In this document: positions 6,469 to 14,857 of the stretch, in pieces | Numbering within the stretch: position 1 is the stretch's first letter | How the letters are laid out: every line of letters begins with the position of its first letter | Assembly (NCBI GenBank): GCA_040377825.1 | Contig: JBEINZ010000016.1 | Location: 1-26,002, forward strand | Direction of reading: 5' to 3' | DNA length: 26,002 nucleotides | Source: JBEINZ01 sp040377825 | GTDB lineage: Bacteria; Pseudomonadota; Alphaproteobacteria; Rhizobiales; Ancalomicrobiaceae | The notes under the pieces: generated by a model | What the model was told of the DNA's origin: nothing | The model's database searches: none | What the model saw: only the letters and a program-made list of their open reading frames with translations | Position numbers and translations under genes: made by a program

Positions 6469-7920
6469 TTATAATCCGCCCAAGCAAACGTATTTGATGT
6501 CGAGATAGTCGTCCAAGCCATACTTGGAGCCCTCGCGGCCCATGCCTGAATCCTTTACGCCACCGAAGGGTGCAACCTCGGTTGTGATAAGCCCCTCATT
6601 AACGCCGACTTGACCGTATTTCAGTGCCGAAGTTACCCGGAATGCTCGCGAAAGGTCGCGAGTGAAGAAATAGGCCGCCAAGCCATATTCCGTGGCGTTG
6701 GCTAGGCGAATTGCTTCTTCTTCCGTTTCAAACCGGAACAGCGGCGCGACCGGACCAAAAGTTTCCTCGCTGGCGATTTTCATCTCGGTTGTCGCGTCGC
6801 GAAGCACGGTTGGGGCGAAGAAGTTGCCGCCGAGCGCATGCCGCGAGCCGCCCGCGATAATCTTTGCGCCGTGCGAGACAGCGTCCGTCACATGGTCCTC
6901 GGCCTTGGACACGGCCTTGCCGTCGATCAACGGGCCTTGCACCACACCGGCCTCCAAGCCGTTGCCGACCTTCATCGCCGAAACGGCTTTGGCAAACTTC
7001 TCGGCGAAGGCCTCGTAGACCCCGGATTGGATGAAGAAGCGGTTGGTGCAGACGCACGTCTGGCCGGAATTTCGAAACTTCGACAGAACCGCGTTTTCCA
7101 CCGCCTTGTCGATGTCCGCGTCGTCAAAAACAATGAAGGGCGCGTTGCCGCCAAGCTCCATGGAAACCCGCTTCATGGCGTGCGCGGCCCGCGAGGCGAG
7201 CATTTTGCCGATCGGCGTGGAGCCGGTGAAGGTCAGCTTGCGCACCAGCGGATTTTCGAGGAATTCGTCGCCGATCGGCGCGGCCTTACCGGTCACGATA
7301 TTGACGACGCCGGCTGGCACGCCGGCTTCCTCTGCGAGCACCCCCCAGGCGAGACCGGAGTAGGGCGTGAGTTCGGCGGGTTTGACGACAACGGTGCAGC
7401 CGGCGGCAAGCGCGGCGCCGACCTTGCGCGAAATCATCGAGGAGGGGAAATTCCACGGCGTGATGCACGCTGCCACGCCGACAGGCTCCTTTTGGACAAG
7501 AATGCGGCGGTTCGCCCAAGGCGACGGAATGATATCGCCGTAGACCCGGCGGGCTTCCTCCGCGAACCACTGCACGTAGGCCGCCGAAATCATGACTTCG
7601 CCCTTGGCCTCCGCCAGCGGCTTGCCCTGTTCGATGGTGAGTAACTCGGCAAGCGCGTCGGCATTGGCCCGAATCAAGTTAGCCAGTTTGTGCAAGATCG
7701 TCCCGCGCTCGGCGGCGGTCTTGGCGGCCCAAGAGGGAAAGGCGGCATCGGCCGCCGCAATGGCGCGGCTCACCTCGGCGCGGCCGACATTCGGCACGGT
7801 GCCGATCATCTCGCCGGTCGCCGGATTGGTGACGCTTACGGTGGCACCGCTGTCGGCGCCGACCCAATGACCGCCAATGAGAACCGCTTCACGCAGCCAA
7901 GGGTTCGTTTTCTTCAACAT
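6469..7920 (-). CDS. gabD: NAD(P)-dependent succinate-semialdehyde dehydrogenase (GabD-type aldehyde dehydrogenase)
   Basis: The 483-residue product has the length of E. coli GabD (482) and aligns with it throughout. Visible features are the cofactor-site ITPWNFP (Asn157) and VVKPAELTP (Lys180), FTGSTPIGK at about 231, catalytic Glu255 in MELGGNAPF and nucleophile Cys289 in NSGQTCVCTNRF, the last a GabD-type signature. The C-terminus FGGVKDSGMGREGSKYG is also typical. It oxidises succinate semialdehyde to succinate. A related semialdehyde such as glutarate semialdehyde is possible, as GabD paralogues vary. The ATG has GGGAGG six bases upstream. No GABA transaminase or transporter lies nearby. 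It follows galM after 137 bp, and a hairpin terminator ends the unit. Confidence 0.9.
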   Translation of the reverse strand: MLKKTNPWLREAVLIGGHWVGADSGATVSVTNPATGEMIGTVPNVGRAEVSRAIAAADAAFPSWAAKTAAERGTILHKLANLIRANADALAELLTIEQGKPLAEAKGEVMISAAYVQWFAEEARRVYGDIIPSPWANRRILVQKEPVGVAACITPWNFPSSMISRKVGAALAAGCTVVVKPAELTPYSGLAWGVLAEEAGVPAGVVNIVTGKAAPIGDEFLENPLVRKLTFTGSTPIGKMLASRAAHAMKRVSMELGGNAPFIVFDDADIDKAVENAVLSKFRNSGQTCVCTNRFFIQSGVYEAFAEKFAKAVSAMKVGNGLEAGVVQGPLIDGKAVSKAEDHVTDAVSHGAKIIAGGSRHALGGNFFAPTVLRDATTEMKIASEETFGPVAPLFRFETEEEAIRLANATEYGLAAYFFTRDLSRAFRVTSALKYGQVGVNEGLITTEVAPFGGVKDSGMGREGSKYGLDDYLDIKYVCLGGL

Positions 7921-8057
7921 TGCCAGCCTCCCCGACAGCCGGCTGCATCGCGCTGGCCGTGAACATCGTGAACAACGATATATGCGAGCACGCGGCGCTT
8001 CACCACCTCATGTCGTTTGATCATCAGGATTGCCGCGATTGGGGGCTTCTGCGGGTC

Positions 8058-9077
8058 TCAGACCGCGGTGAAGCGATACTCGGTAACCTGCTGATAGGTT
8101 TCGCCCGGGCGGAGCACCGCGCTGCCGAATTGCGGCCTGTTCGGCGTATCCGGGAAAAGTTGCGGCTCCAGGCAGAACCCCGCGCACGGTCCGAATCGGC
8201 GGCCATAGGTACCGACAACCGGCACATTCATTTTCGCCGCGTCGTAGAATTGCACGCCCGGTTCTGTGGAAAGGACGTCCAGCCGCGTGCCGGACTTTGG
8301 GCCGACAGCGCGGGCAACCAAGCGCGGCTCGTTCGTGCGATGGCGGGCGACAACGAAATTGTGGTCGTAGCCGACACGCGCACCGTCGACCATCAGCCTT
8401 ATGGGGCGACTTCCGCGAAAGTCGAAGACCGTACCCGCGACCGGGGCGAGTTCGCCAGTTGGGATCGAGCCTTCGTCAATCGGCGTATAGGCATCGGCCG
8501 GTATTTCAATTTTATGGTCGAGGATGTCCGCACCGCCGTCCAGCGTGAAGTAGCTGTGCGTTGCCAGATTAAGGATCGTTGGAGCATCCGTCGTACCCTG
8601 AAGTTCGATCGTGAGCCGGCCGTCGCCGGAGATCCGATAGCGGCAGGTGACTTCGACTCGGCCCGGATATCCCTCTTCGCCGTCTTCGGCGACGATCCGA
8701 AAGCTGGCCTCGCTCGCGTTTGTGTCGACGAGGGACCAGACCCGCTTGCCGAAGCCGCGCGCACCGCCGTGGAGATGGTGGATCCCCGCCTGATTGCGGG
8801 TCACGTCGATCGTCTGGCCGTCGAGAGGAAATTGGCCGCGGCCGATGCGGTTGGCATAGCGCCCGGCGATCGCGCCCATGTGGGAAGCATCGCGCGTATA
8901 GTCCTCCAATGTCTCAAGGCCGAGAACGCGTGTCTTAGGTCCTGAGCCGACATCGACCACGAGATCGCGGATCGACGCGCCGTAGCCGATCAGGTCGACC
9001 GCGAGGCCGCCGCCCGCGATCATGACGCGATCGACGCGGGTGCCGTCTTCCAGCGTGCCGAACGTCGCGACCGTCAT
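8058..9077 (-). CDS. galM: Aldose 1-epimerase (mutarotase)
   Basis: The 339-residue product is a GalM-family mutarotase, interconverting alpha and beta anomers of aldoses such as galactose or glucose. The catalytic set is visible: His in IHHLHGG, His in NLATHSYFTLDGG, and Glu in CLEPQLFPDTPN; substrate-binding RYANRIG is also present. I chose ATG at 9077 because MTVATFGTLEDGTRV begins the fold and GGAGG lies about ten bases upstream; a longer reading adds an unlikely arginine-rich leader. It starts 69 bp after folK on the same strand, so it may be read from the folate transcript, but no shared function is evident. No other galactose genes are present, and the physiological sugar is unknown. 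Confidence 0.9.
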   Translation of the reverse strand: MTVATFGTLEDGTRVDRVMIAGGGLAVDLIGYGASIRDLVVDVGSGPKTRVLGLETLEDYTRDASHMGAIAGRYANRIGRGQFPLDGQTIDVTRNQAGIHHLHGGARGFGKRVWSLVDTNASEASFRIVAEDGEEGYPGRVEVTCRYRISGDGRLTIELQGTTDAPTILNLATHSYFTLDGGADILDHKIEIPADAYTPIDEGSIPTGELAPVAGTVFDFRGSRPIRLMVDGARVGYDHNFVVARHRTNEPRLVARAVGPKSGTRLDVLSTEPGVQFYDAAKMNVPVVGTYGRRFGPCAGFCLEPQLFPDTPNRPQFGSAVLRPGETYQQVTEYRFTAV

Positions 9078-9146
9078 GTGCCCGGATCCTCCCATTTTGG
9101 CGGGCAGAATGATCCGCCGGCGTCGACGGCGCAACGGGGTTGCGCG

Positions 9147-9617
9147 CTAAAGCCGCTTGATGTCGCCGACATCCATGATCGCCGCGCGATCGGCGATCCT
9201 GACCCCGGCAACGATCAAATAGGGGGCGATCTCGGCGAGCGGCAGGATAGCGAAGGCGCGTTCCAGCAGGTGCGGGTGGGGCAAGGTCAAGCCCGGCTCG
9301 TCGATGATGAGCGAACCGTAGGTGAGAATATCAATATCCAGTGTGCGCGGACCCCATTTCTCTGCCCGGACTCGGCCTTGCTCGCGTTCGATGCCGAGGA
9401 CGAGCGTTAGCAGCTCGCGCGGGCTGAGTTCGGTTTCCACCGCGACGCACGCGTTGACGAAGGGCGGCTGGTCGCGGTTTCCCCAGGGCGGAGTGCTGTA
9501 ATCGGCCGAACGCGCGCCAACGCGCGCTCCATTGTCGTTCAGCTTTTTGACGGCGGTTTCAATCGCCGCGCGGACGTCGCCGATGTTGCCGCCAAGTCCG
9601 AGATAGGCCCTAACCAT
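9147..9617 (-). CDS. folK: 2-amino-4-hydroxy-6-hydroxymethyldihydropteridine diphosphokinase
   Basis: The 156-residue product is HPPK, which transfers pyrophosphate from ATP to the hydroxymethyl-dihydropterin made by FolB, giving the substrate of FolP. It begins VRAYLGLGGNIGD, followed by YSTPPWG, the substrate loop around QPPFVNAC, and the signature KWGPRTLDIDIL. HPHLLERAFAILPLAE is the usual C-terminal motif. I start it at ATG 9617, which overlaps the folB end by 8 bp; a longer reading from 9659 adds residues that do not fit the family. It is the last of the three adjacent folate genes. Confidence 0.94.
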   Translation of the reverse strand: MVRAYLGLGGNIGDVRAAIETAVKKLNDNGARVGARSADYSTPPWGNRDQPPFVNACVAVETELSPRELLTLVLGIEREQGRVRAEKWGPRTLDIDILTYGSLIIDEPGLTLPHPHLLERAFAILPLAEIAPYLIVAGVRIADRAAIMDVGDIKRL

Positions 9618-9978
9618 GCCGGTGCCGTTCGATTTCAACAGCGAGGCGCTCGAACACAACGGCGACTGGCGCGCTCGGCTTCTCGATTCTCACAACGACC
9701 GAGGTGATTGCTGGGAAGTCGGCGAGAATATCCCGAGCGATCCGTTCGGCGAGCGCTTCAACGAGCTTGAACCGGGTGCCTGTTACAACAGAAACCACGA
9801 GTGCGGCGAGATCGGCGTAGGAGACGGTGAGCGTGAGATCGTCAGCGCGGCTGGCCGGCCCTAGATCGAGCCGACCGTCAAGCGAAATGAGGAAGCGCTG
9901 CCCGAGCCGTTCTTCCTCCAAGTGGACGCCGTGATGGGCGTAGACCGCGATACGTTCGATCAGGATCCTGTCGGTCAT
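9610..9978 (-). CDS. folB: Dihydroneopterin aldolase
   Basis: The 122-residue product is FolB, which cleaves 7,8-dihydroneopterin to 6-hydroxymethyl-7,8-dihydropterin and glycolaldehyde. Family motifs are YAHHGVHLEEERLGQRF at about 13-29, VSYADLAALV, KLVEALAERIA and the catalytic-lysine segment RIEKPSAPV. Length is normal. Its ATG overlaps the folP stop by 4 bp (ATGA), and folK starts within its last codons, so the three are probably translated together in the order P-B-K. Confidence 0.95.
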   Translation of the reverse strand: MTDRILIERIAVYAHHGVHLEEERLGQRFLISLDGRLDLGPASRADDLTLTVSYADLAALVVSVVTGTRFKLVEALAERIARDILADFPAITSVVVRIEKPSAPVAVVFERLAVEIERHRHG

Positions 9979-10814
9979 CGGCCGCGCCCAAGGATCGCAT
10001 CGGCAACGCGCGCGGCACGAACATGCGCGCCGACATCGTGAACGCGCAGGATGTCGGCACCGCGCGTGATCGCTATGATATTCGATGCAATCGTACCCTC
10101 CAGCCGATCGCTCGTCGTTGCACTCAGGATCTTGCCAATCATTGACTTCCGAGAGGTGCCGACGAGCAGGGGAAAGCCCAATGCCTTGAGTTCGGCAAGT
10201 CGGCGCAACGCCTCCAAGTTCTGCTCGAAGGTTTTGCCGAAGCCGATCCCTGGATCGAGCATGACGTGATTGTCCGGGATTCCGGCTGCGCGGGCGATGG
10301 CGAGCGATCGCTCGAAGAAGGAGAGCATATCCTCGACAATGTCGATCGTGCCGTCGACCTCCATGCGATTGTGCATGGCGATGACAGGGGCGCCATGCGC
10401 CGCGGCGACCCGCGCGATCTCCGGCTCGCGCTGCAAGCCCCAGACATCGTTGAGGATCCCGGCTCCGGCGGCGAGCGCCACGCGGGCGGTCTGCGCCTTA
10501 TAGGTGTCGATCGAGATCGGTACCTTTGTCCTTGCTTTAACGGCCTCCAGCACGGGCTTTACCCGCCGAATCTCGATTTCAGCGCTAACCGGTGTCGCGC
10601 CGGGTCTGGTCGATTCTCCGCCGATGTCGATTATGTCGGCGCCGTCAGCGACCAATTTCTCTGCCTGCGTGATGGCCTGATCGAATTCGGCGAAAAGCCC
10701 GCCGTCGGAAAATGAATCGGGCGTCACATTCAAGATGCCCATGATCAGCGTGCGGCGACCGAGATCGGGGATCAACGCAATCGCGGATAGATCGGGTCCG
10801 TCGGCGTGTTTCAT
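9975..10814 (-). CDS. folP: Dihydropteroate synthase
   Basis: The 279-residue product is the sulfonamide target FolP, which joins hydroxymethyl-dihydropterin pyrophosphate to p-aminobenzoate. The order of motifs is normal: MGILNVTPDSFSDGG, IDIGGESTRPGA, MLDPGIGFGKT, GTSRKSMIG and the C-terminal ILRVHDVG. ATG at 10814 was chosen for its strong AAGGAG seven bases upstream; the reading from 10874 would overlap phhB and has no such site. It lies 34 bp after phhB. No substitution points obviously to sulfonamide resistance by eye. Confidence 0.95.
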   Translation of the reverse strand: MKHADGPDLSAIALIPDLGRRTLIMGILNVTPDSFSDGGLFAEFDQAITQAEKLVADGADIIDIGGESTRPGATPVSAEIEIRRVKPVLEAVKARTKVPISIDTYKAQTARVALAAGAGILNDVWGLQREPEIARVAAAHGAPVIAMHNRMEVDGTIDIVEDMLSFFERSLAIARAAGIPDNHVMLDPGIGFGKTFEQNLEALRRLAELKALGFPLLVGTSRKSMIGKILSATTSDRLEGTIASNIIAITRGADILRVHDVGAHVRAARVADAILGRGR

Positions 10815-10848
10815 AAGGGCGCTCCTTGCGACGGCACGATGCTGGAAG

Positions 10849-11226
10849 TCAGGCATCGAGATCGACATAGGCAAAGCGCGGATCCTTCAGCGGCGTACCC
10901 TCTAGGCCTTCGCCTACCGGATGCCACATCACGACCTCCTCGATCTTTCGTGCGAGCGCAAAATCCTTGTTCGTAATTCCGCCAGCGTCATGGGTGACGA
11001 GGCTGACGTCCACCGAGGCGTAGGTCGCGGCGAGGTCAGGATGGTGCCAAGCGGCTTCGGCGAGATGGCCGATCGTGTTGATTACCATCAAGGTTCCCTT
11101 CCAATTCGCCGTCTGGTAGGTGCGGCGAAGGAAGCCGTTCTCGTGTCGCCACTTCGGAAGTTCGGCGGACAGTCGTGCCGCGATGCGCGGATGGTCGAGA
11201 ACTGTCGTGTTGGTGTGTTCGGTCAT
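10849..11226 (-). CDS. phhB: Pterin-4a-carbinolamine dehydratase
   Basis: The 125-residue product has the PCD active-site pattern: WHHPDL, then Tyr, then THDAGGITNKDFALA. PCD dehydrates 4a-hydroxytetrahydropterin, usually recycling the cofactor of phenylalanine hydroxylase. No phhA or other pterin hydroxylase is in the window; the gene instead heads the folP-folB-folK set with a 34-bp gap. ATG at 11226 is preferred, with AAGGG seven bases upstream; a longer reading would translate part of a dispersed repeat. The leader or promoter must lie in or beyond the repeat that starts 33 bp upstream. The family call is firm; its role next to folate genes is open. Confidence 0.9.
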   Translation of the reverse strand: MTEHTNTTVLDHPRIAARLSAELPKWRHENGFLRRTYQTANWKGTLMVINTIGHLAEAAWHHPDLAATYASVDVSLVTHDAGGITNKDFALARKIEEVVMWHPVGEGLEGTPLKDPRFAYVDLDA

Positions 11227-11258
11227 TGCGCTGCCCTTCTTCGCATAGATGTGGCACT

Positions 11259-11374
11259 TAGAGCATTTGCTGATCGGTTGGACTCTTCCGATCGATAAGG
11301 AGTTGCTCAAGATTCAATAACTTAAGCTAGTCCTCTCCGTTCGGATCGCTTCGATCCGAACGGGACAGGCTCTA
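11259..11374. repeat. Dispersed 114-bp palindromic repeat, intergenic copy
   Basis: This copy is bounded by short inverted ends, TAGAGC at 11259 and GCTCTA ending at 11374. Over the 114-bp unit it aligns without gaps to the copy at 25805, with 16 mismatches by my count (about 86% identity). It contains a perfect 12-bp stem, CCGTTCGGATCG (11337-11348) and CGATCCGAACGG (11352-11363), around a CTT loop. The other hairpin is decayed, and the frame that is open in the right-hand copies holds two stops here. It lies between the divergent phhB and efflux genes, with its edge 33 bp from the phhB ATG. Confidence 0.92.
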
Positions 11375-11506
11375 GTCCGAGGTCGTCGATCCGTCCATAT
11401 CCGTAAAATCGCCGTATCAGTTACGACCGCCAGCCCTGCCTTGCGGATGTCACAGCCAGCGATCAGGTATTGTCCTATTGAAGGTCTGTGACCGCACCGA
11501 GGACCG

Positions 11507-12874
11507 ATGAAGAAACGCCTCGCCTTTCTTGCTGTCGTGATGGTTGCCGGCGCTGGTTTTGTCGTAGCGGCAGAGCGATATCCCTGGTTGCGGGATAGTG
11601 CCATGAACACTTTTGGCCGTTTGACCGCGTTATTGCCCTTCACGGCCTCGGCGGCGACCGAGAACGCGGTCATGTGGCGGACCGCTCCTGTCGAGCGCGG
11701 CGCCATTCAATCGGCGGTTCTCGCCACGGGATCGCTCCAGCCGGTTCAAACCGTTCAGGTCAGCTCCCAAGTCTCCGGGCAGCTCGTTGCGATCGTCGCC
11801 GACTTCAACGCCGCCGTGAAGGCTGGGGACGTCATCGCGCGGCTTGATCCGACCACATTACAGGGCCGGCTTGCGTCGGCCGAAGCCGATCTCGCCGTTG
11901 CGCAAGCGACGATCGAGACCAAGCGCTCCGCGCTTGACCGAGCGAAAGCCGAACGAAGCCGGGTCGAGGAGGCCCGCGTCGATGCGGAGCGCTCGCAGGA
12001 GCGTGCGCGGTTGCTGTTCAGATCGGGCTCTGGCACCGAGCGTTCGGTCGAACTCGCCGATGTCCTTGCCCGCCAAACCGGCGCGCAAGCCCGCTCGTCG
12101 GACGCCGATATCGCCATGGCCGAGGCCGAACTCGTGGTCTCCAAGGCCAACGTCGCCCAACGCGAGGCCGCCGTTAGGATAGCCCGGACCGATCTTGAGC
12201 GTACCAACATCCGGGCGCCGATCGCCGGCGTCGTCATCGACCGGCAGGTCGAACTCGGCCAGACGGTCGCCGCCAGCCTCGCGGCTCCAACGCTCTTCGT
12301 GATCGCGGCGGATTTGCGCGAGATGCAATTGGAGGCCTCGATCGACGAGGCGGATGTCGGCCGCGTGCGCGAGGGGCAGGCCGTCACCTTCACGGTCGAT
12401 GCCTATCCGGGCCGCGGTTTCGACGGCAAGGTGACGCAGGTTCGACGGGCGGCGAAGACCGTACAGAACGTCGTGACCTATACGGCGGTCGTGACGGCCG
12501 ATAACTCATCGATGGCGCTCTTTCCCGGCATGACCGCGAATGTGCGGCTGATCGTGGAACGCAAGCAAAACGCTTTGAAAGTGCCTCAGGCCGCGATCCG
12601 CTTCCGGCCCAACGCCACGAGCCCGGCTGGCGACACCCAAAATCGCGAGCGAAGGGCGCGAACGGTGCGATCGGCCGCGGATGAGGGCACCAGTGCTCGC
12701 GTCCATATCCTGAAGTCCGATGGGACGCTCGAGGCGGTCCCGGTCAAGGTGGGCATCGCGACGGAGAGCGAAATCGAGATTGTCTCGGAGGCGATCAAGG
12801 CAGGCGATCAAGTCGCGATCGGCCGGCAAGACGCAACCGCTGACCGGCGCCGCAATGCGCCGTTGGGGTTCTGA
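11507..12874 (+). CDS. HlyD/MacA-family periplasmic adaptor of an ABC efflux system
   Basis: The 455-residue product is a membrane-fusion protein. An N-terminal hydrophobic anchor (about 5-22) is followed by a lipoyl half (VSSQVSGQLVAI, about 85-96), a long alanine/arginine-rich helical hairpin (about 118-232), the second lipoyl half (TNIRAPIAGVVIDRQV), a beta-barrel domain and a C-terminal domain. It would bridge the inner-membrane ABC transporter to an outer-membrane channel. GAGGA lies just before the ATG. The ATPase gene starts 4 bp after its stop, and the permease follows, so the three form one operon. No TolC-like gene is in the window. The substrate (drug, peptide or lipid) cannot be told. 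Confidence 0.92.
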   Translation: MKKRLAFLAVVMVAGAGFVVAAERYPWLRDSAMNTFGRLTALLPFTASAATENAVMWRTAPVERGAIQSAVLATGSLQPVQTVQVSSQVSGQLVAIVADFNAAVKAGDVIARLDPTTLQGRLASAEADLAVAQATIETKRSALDRAKAERSRVEEARVDAERSQERARLLFRSGSGTERSVELADVLARQTGAQARSSDADIAMAEAELVVSKANVAQREAAVRIARTDLERTNIRAPIAGVVIDRQVELGQTVAASLAAPTLFVIAADLREMQLEASIDEADVGRVREGQAVTFTVDAYPGRGFDGKVTQVRRAAKTVQNVVTYTAVVTADNSSMALFPGMTANVRLIVERKQNALKVPQAAIRFRPNATSPAGDTQNRERRARTVRSAADEGTSARVHILKSDGTLEAVPVKVGIATESEIEIVSEAIKAGDQVAIGRQDATADRRRNAPLGF

Positions 12875-12878
12875 TGCC

Positions 12879-13631
12879 ATGAGCGCGCCGCCGGTCGTCG
12901 CCGTCGAGGGCGTGTCGAAGATCTATTCGACGGGTGACGTCGAGGTCCGCGCGCTCGACGGCGTCGGCTTTACCATCGAGCGTGGCGCGTTTGTCGCGAT
13001 CATGGGGCCGTCCGGGTCGGGCAAGTCGACGCTAATGAATCTGATCGGCTGCCTGGATAGGCCGAGCCATGGCCGCCTCCTGATCGACGGGACGGACATT
13101 TCCGCGCTTTCCTCCGACGCGCTCGCCACAATTCGGCGGCGGACCATCGGCTTTGTGTTCCAGACGTTCCACCTGCTGCCAAGGCTGACCGCGGTCGATA
13201 ACGTTGCGATGCCGCTGTCCTACACTGGCGCGCCGGTCGGCGAGCGACGCAAGCGCGCGACGGCACTGCTGGCGGCTGTCGGCCTCGACGATCGCGCGCG
13301 TCACTTCCCGCCGCAGCTGTCGGGTGGCCAAAAGCAGCGCGTTGCGATCGCCCGCGCGCTGGTCGCCGATCCCGCCATGGTGCTCGCCGACGAGCCGACC
13401 GGCGCGCTCGACACGCGTACCGGGCGCGAGATCCTGGCTTTGCTTCAGTCGCTGAACGCGAAGGGTCGCACGATCGTGGTTGTCACCCATGACGAGGAGG
13501 TGGCCCGCCACGCCGGGCGGATCTTGCGCTTTCGCGATGGGCGCCTTGTCGGTGACGAGACGATCGAGGCGCCCCTCGACGCCGCAGAGCGGCTTCGGGG
13601 CGAGAACCCACGCAAAGAGGCGGCCGAATGA
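12879..13631 (+). CDS. MacB/LolD-type ABC transporter ATP-binding protein
   Basis: The 250-residue product is the nucleotide-binding subunit. Walker A is GPSGSGKST, the Q-loop lies in VFQTFHLLP, the signature is LSGGQKQRVAIARAL, Walker B is MVLADEPTGALD, and the H-loop is VVVTHDEE. The spacing TGALDT and the FHLLP segment are typical of the MacB/LolD/FtsE group, which drives mechanotransmission rather than ordinary import. I use ATG at 12879; earlier in-frame starts would overlap the adaptor gene with a low-complexity arginine-rich leader. The gene begins 4 bp after the adaptor stop and overlaps the permease start by 4 bp. Confidence 0.93.
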   Translation: MSAPPVVAVEGVSKIYSTGDVEVRALDGVGFTIERGAFVAIMGPSGSGKSTLMNLIGCLDRPSHGRLLIDGTDISALSSDALATIRRRTIGFVFQTFHLLPRLTAVDNVAMPLSYTGAPVGERRKRATALLAAVGLDDRARHFPPQLSGGQKQRVAIARALVADPAMVLADEPTGALDTRTGREILALLQSLNAKGRTIVVVTHDEEVARHAGRILRFRDGRLVGDETIEAPLDAAERLRGENPRKEAAE

Positions 13632-14857
13632 GCGCGATCGAGGCCGTCCGCATGGCGCTTGCCGCGCTCGGCGCGAACTGGCTGCGCTCGGCGCTGACCA
13701 TGCTCGGCATGGTAATCGGCGTCACCGCCGTAATCGCGACGTTTGCCATCGGGGTCGGCGCGCAGGTGGCGATCGGCAAGGTCATTGCTAACCTCGGCTC
13801 CAATGTTCTGATGGTCTGGCCCGGCAATGCCAATATCGGCGGCACGCGCGGCCCTTCGGGAGCGTCGGGTCGCTTAAGCGAGCGTGACGCGGATGCGCTG
13901 CGACGCGAACTCGACGGCGCGCTGGTCGTGGCGCCGACGGTGTCCGGCAACGTTCAGGCCGTGAACGGAAATCTCAATTGGCAGACCCGCGTGAACGGCG
14001 TCACCAATGACTTGTTCATCGCCCGAGATTGGGAGATTGCCGACGGCCGCATCTTTTCCGAGCAGGAGGAGCGGCGCGGCGGCAAGGTCGTGATCCTTGG
14101 CGAAACAGTGGCGGACCAGCTCTTCGGCGACACCGACCCCATCGGCGCGGTCATCCGATTACAGCGCGTACCGTTCGAGGTGGTCGGCGTGATGCGGCCG
14201 AAGGGGCAGACGATGTTCGGCCAGGACCAAGACGACGTCATGTTCGTGCCGCTGGATGCCGCGCGGCTACGTCTCGTCGGGCGTTTTCGGTCCCGACCCG
14301 ATCAAGTCGACATGATCACAATCAAGGCGAGATCCGCCGAGGTTTTGAGCCAGGTAGAGGAGGAAGCCCGCTCGGCACTAGACAGGCGCTATCCTCAGGC
14401 CGAGACGGGTGAAGCCTACAATCTGCGCAACATGACGCAGATCGTCGAGGCGCAAACCTCCGCGGCCCGGACCCTGTCTCGGCTGCTTGGCGTCGTTGCG
14501 ACCATCGCGCTCGTGGTCGGCGGTATCGGCATCATGAACATTATGTTGGTATCGGTGACGGAACGCACCCGCGAGATCGGACTGCGGATGGCGGTCGGCG
14601 CGCGCCGGCGCGATATCCGTCGCCAATTCCTCGTCGAGGCCGTGATGCTGGCGCTGCTTGGCGGCACGATCGGAATTATCCTGGGCGCGGCGGTTTCCAT
14701 TGTCGTCGCCAGCCTGACCGGATGGCCCCTGGTGATCGCACCAGAAGTCATCGCGATTGCCTTCGGCTTTTCCGCCACCATCGGCGTCTTTTTCGGCTGG
14801 TATCCGGCGACCAAGGCGGCGCGGCTCGATCCGATCGAGGCGCTGCGTTATGAATGA
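13628..14857 (+). CDS. MacB/FtsX-family ABC transporter permease
   Basis: The 409-residue product has the type-VII exporter layout: one membrane helix near 20-42 (LRSALTMLGMVIGVTAVIAT), a large periplasmic MacB-type core domain (about 50-275), and three helices in the C-terminal FtsX domain. The segment TERTREIGLRMAVGARR and the end ATKAARLDPIEALRYE are family hallmarks. In E. coli MacB the ATPase and permease are one chain; here they are separate, as in Bacillus YknY/YknZ. Its last 10 bp overlap the end of cca on the other strand. Confidence 0.93.
   Translation: MSAIEAVRMALAALGANWLRSALTMLGMVIGVTAVIATFAIGVGAQVAIGKVIANLGSNVLMVWPGNANIGGTRGPSGASGRLSERDADALRRELDGALVVAPTVSGNVQAVNGNLNWQTRVNGVTNDLFIARDWEIADGRIFSEQEERRGGKVVILGETVADQLFGDTDPIGAVIRLQRVPFEVVGVMRPKGQTMFGQDQDDVMFVPLDAARLRLVGRFRSRPDQVDMITIKARSAEVLSQVEEEARSALDRRYPQAETGEAYNLRNMTQIVEAQTSAARTLSRLLGVVATIALVVGGIGIMNIMLVSVTERTREIGLRMAVGARRRDIRRQFLVEAVMLALLGGTIGIILGAAVSIVVASLTGWPLVIAPEVIAIAFGFSATIGVFFGWYPATKAARLDPIEALRYE

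Noticed and set aside
7920..8945. Plus-strand open frame of 341 codons
   Set aside because: It lies antisense to galM, which carries all mutarotase motifs.
11252..11270. Sigma-54 promoter (TGGCAC ... TTGC)
   Set aside because: The spacing is 9 bp rather than 5, and TTGC belongs to the dispersed repeat.
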